Shown here piece by piece: positions 6,163 to 6,375 of a stretch of 6,375 bases of DNA. Numbering within the stretch: position 1 is the stretch's first letter; every line of letters begins with the position of its first letter. The notes beneath the pieces were generated by a model. It did no database searches. It worked only from the letters and a program-made list of their open reading frames with translations, and was not told the DNA's origin. The position numbers were made by a program, and so were the translations under genes. Source of the DNA: Cyanobacteria bacterium M_surface_7_m2_037 (GTDB taxonomy: Bacteria; Cyanobacteriota; Cyanobacteriia; PCC-6307; Cyanobiaceae); the NCBI GenBank assembly GCA_016882585.1, contig VGPP01000098.1, positions 1 to 6,375 of the forward strand, read 5' to 3'.

Positions 6163-6375
6163 ATGGGATCGATCAGTGCCAGCGAGGCGCGCAGGCGCCT
6201 GTTCTCGTTGATCGATGAAGTGCGTGAATCGCACCAACCGGTTGAGATTCACGGCAAGCGCGGCAGCGCCGTACTGCTCTCCGAGCAGGACTGGCGCGCC
6301 ATCCAGGAAACCCTCTACCTCGCCTCCATCCCAGGCATGCGCGAGTCGATCCTCGAAGGGATGGCCGCACCGATC
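6163..6375 (+). CDS. YefM/Phd-family antitoxin of a type II toxin-antitoxin pair (3' end cut off)
   Basis: First 71 residues of a Phd/YefM antitoxin; family members are usually 80-95 residues, so only the end is missing. The N-terminal DNA-binding part reads ISASEARRRLFSLIDEV (4-20), with the SEAR motif at 7-10 where YefM contacts DNA. It is followed by PVEIHGKRGSAVLLSEQDW (26-44), the core beta-hairpin and the S-x-x-D/E-W turn. ETLYLASIPGMRESILEGM (49-67) starts the toxin-binding tail. ATG 6163 is supported by a purine-rich GAGGGCGG directly upstream and by the fit of the N-terminus to the family. The gene has its own likely operator and is separated from the GH116 gene by 52 bases. A toxin gene (YoeB/Txe-like) is expected directly downstream, probably overlapping, but lies outside the window. 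The antitoxin binds and blocks its toxin, an mRNA interferase in this family, and represses its own operon. Confidence 0.93.
   Translation, partial: MGSISASEARRRLFSLIDEVRESHQPVEIHGKRGSAVLLSEQDWRAIQETLYLASIPGMRESILEGMAAPI

Overview
The window looks like the chromosome of a GC-rich picocyanobacterium of the Synechococcus/Cyanobium type. The main reason is the gene set: a grrP-grrA-grrM (GRRM) peptide-modification locus, a family best known from cyanobacteria, together with dense packing and strongly GC-biased codon use. The genus assignment is an inference. All genes I can support lie on the + strand, and no gap between genes exceeds about 55 bases. I see no RNA gene, CRISPR array or insertion sequence.

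Bases 1-3572, GRRM region: (i) the 3' part of an orphan periplasmic substrate-binding-like protein (grrP), cut by the left edge; (ii) grrA, a 123-residue secreted Gly/Trp/Asn-rich precursor peptide with seven Trp-x-Asn triplets; (iii) grrM, a radical SAM/SPASM enzyme whose GTG start overlaps the grrA stop in a GTGA junction; (iv) an AI-2E-family multi-pass membrane protein starting one base after the grrM stop; and (v) a small 83-residue protein of unknown function. The tight spacing suggests one transcript. The likely logic is that GrrM modifies GrrA in the cytoplasm, probably at the Trp-x-Asn units, that GrrA leaves through its Sec-type signal peptide, and that GrrP works with the product outside the inner membrane. 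What the AI-2E protein does in this scheme is unknown.

Bases 3600-6110: a full-length GH116 glycosidase related to bile-acid/non-lysosomal beta-glucosidase (GBA2), apparently cytosolic.

Bases 6111-6375: a short AT-richer spacer with an inverted repeat that resembles a YefM operator, followed by the start of a YefM/Phd-family antitoxin gene that runs off the right edge. The partner toxin is expected just beyond it.

The most interesting part is the grrA-grrM pair. Every Trp in the Gly-rich region begins a W-x-N triplet. These fall into two blocks that also differ in Asn codon (four AAT, then three AAC), which suggests two separate rounds of repeat expansion.
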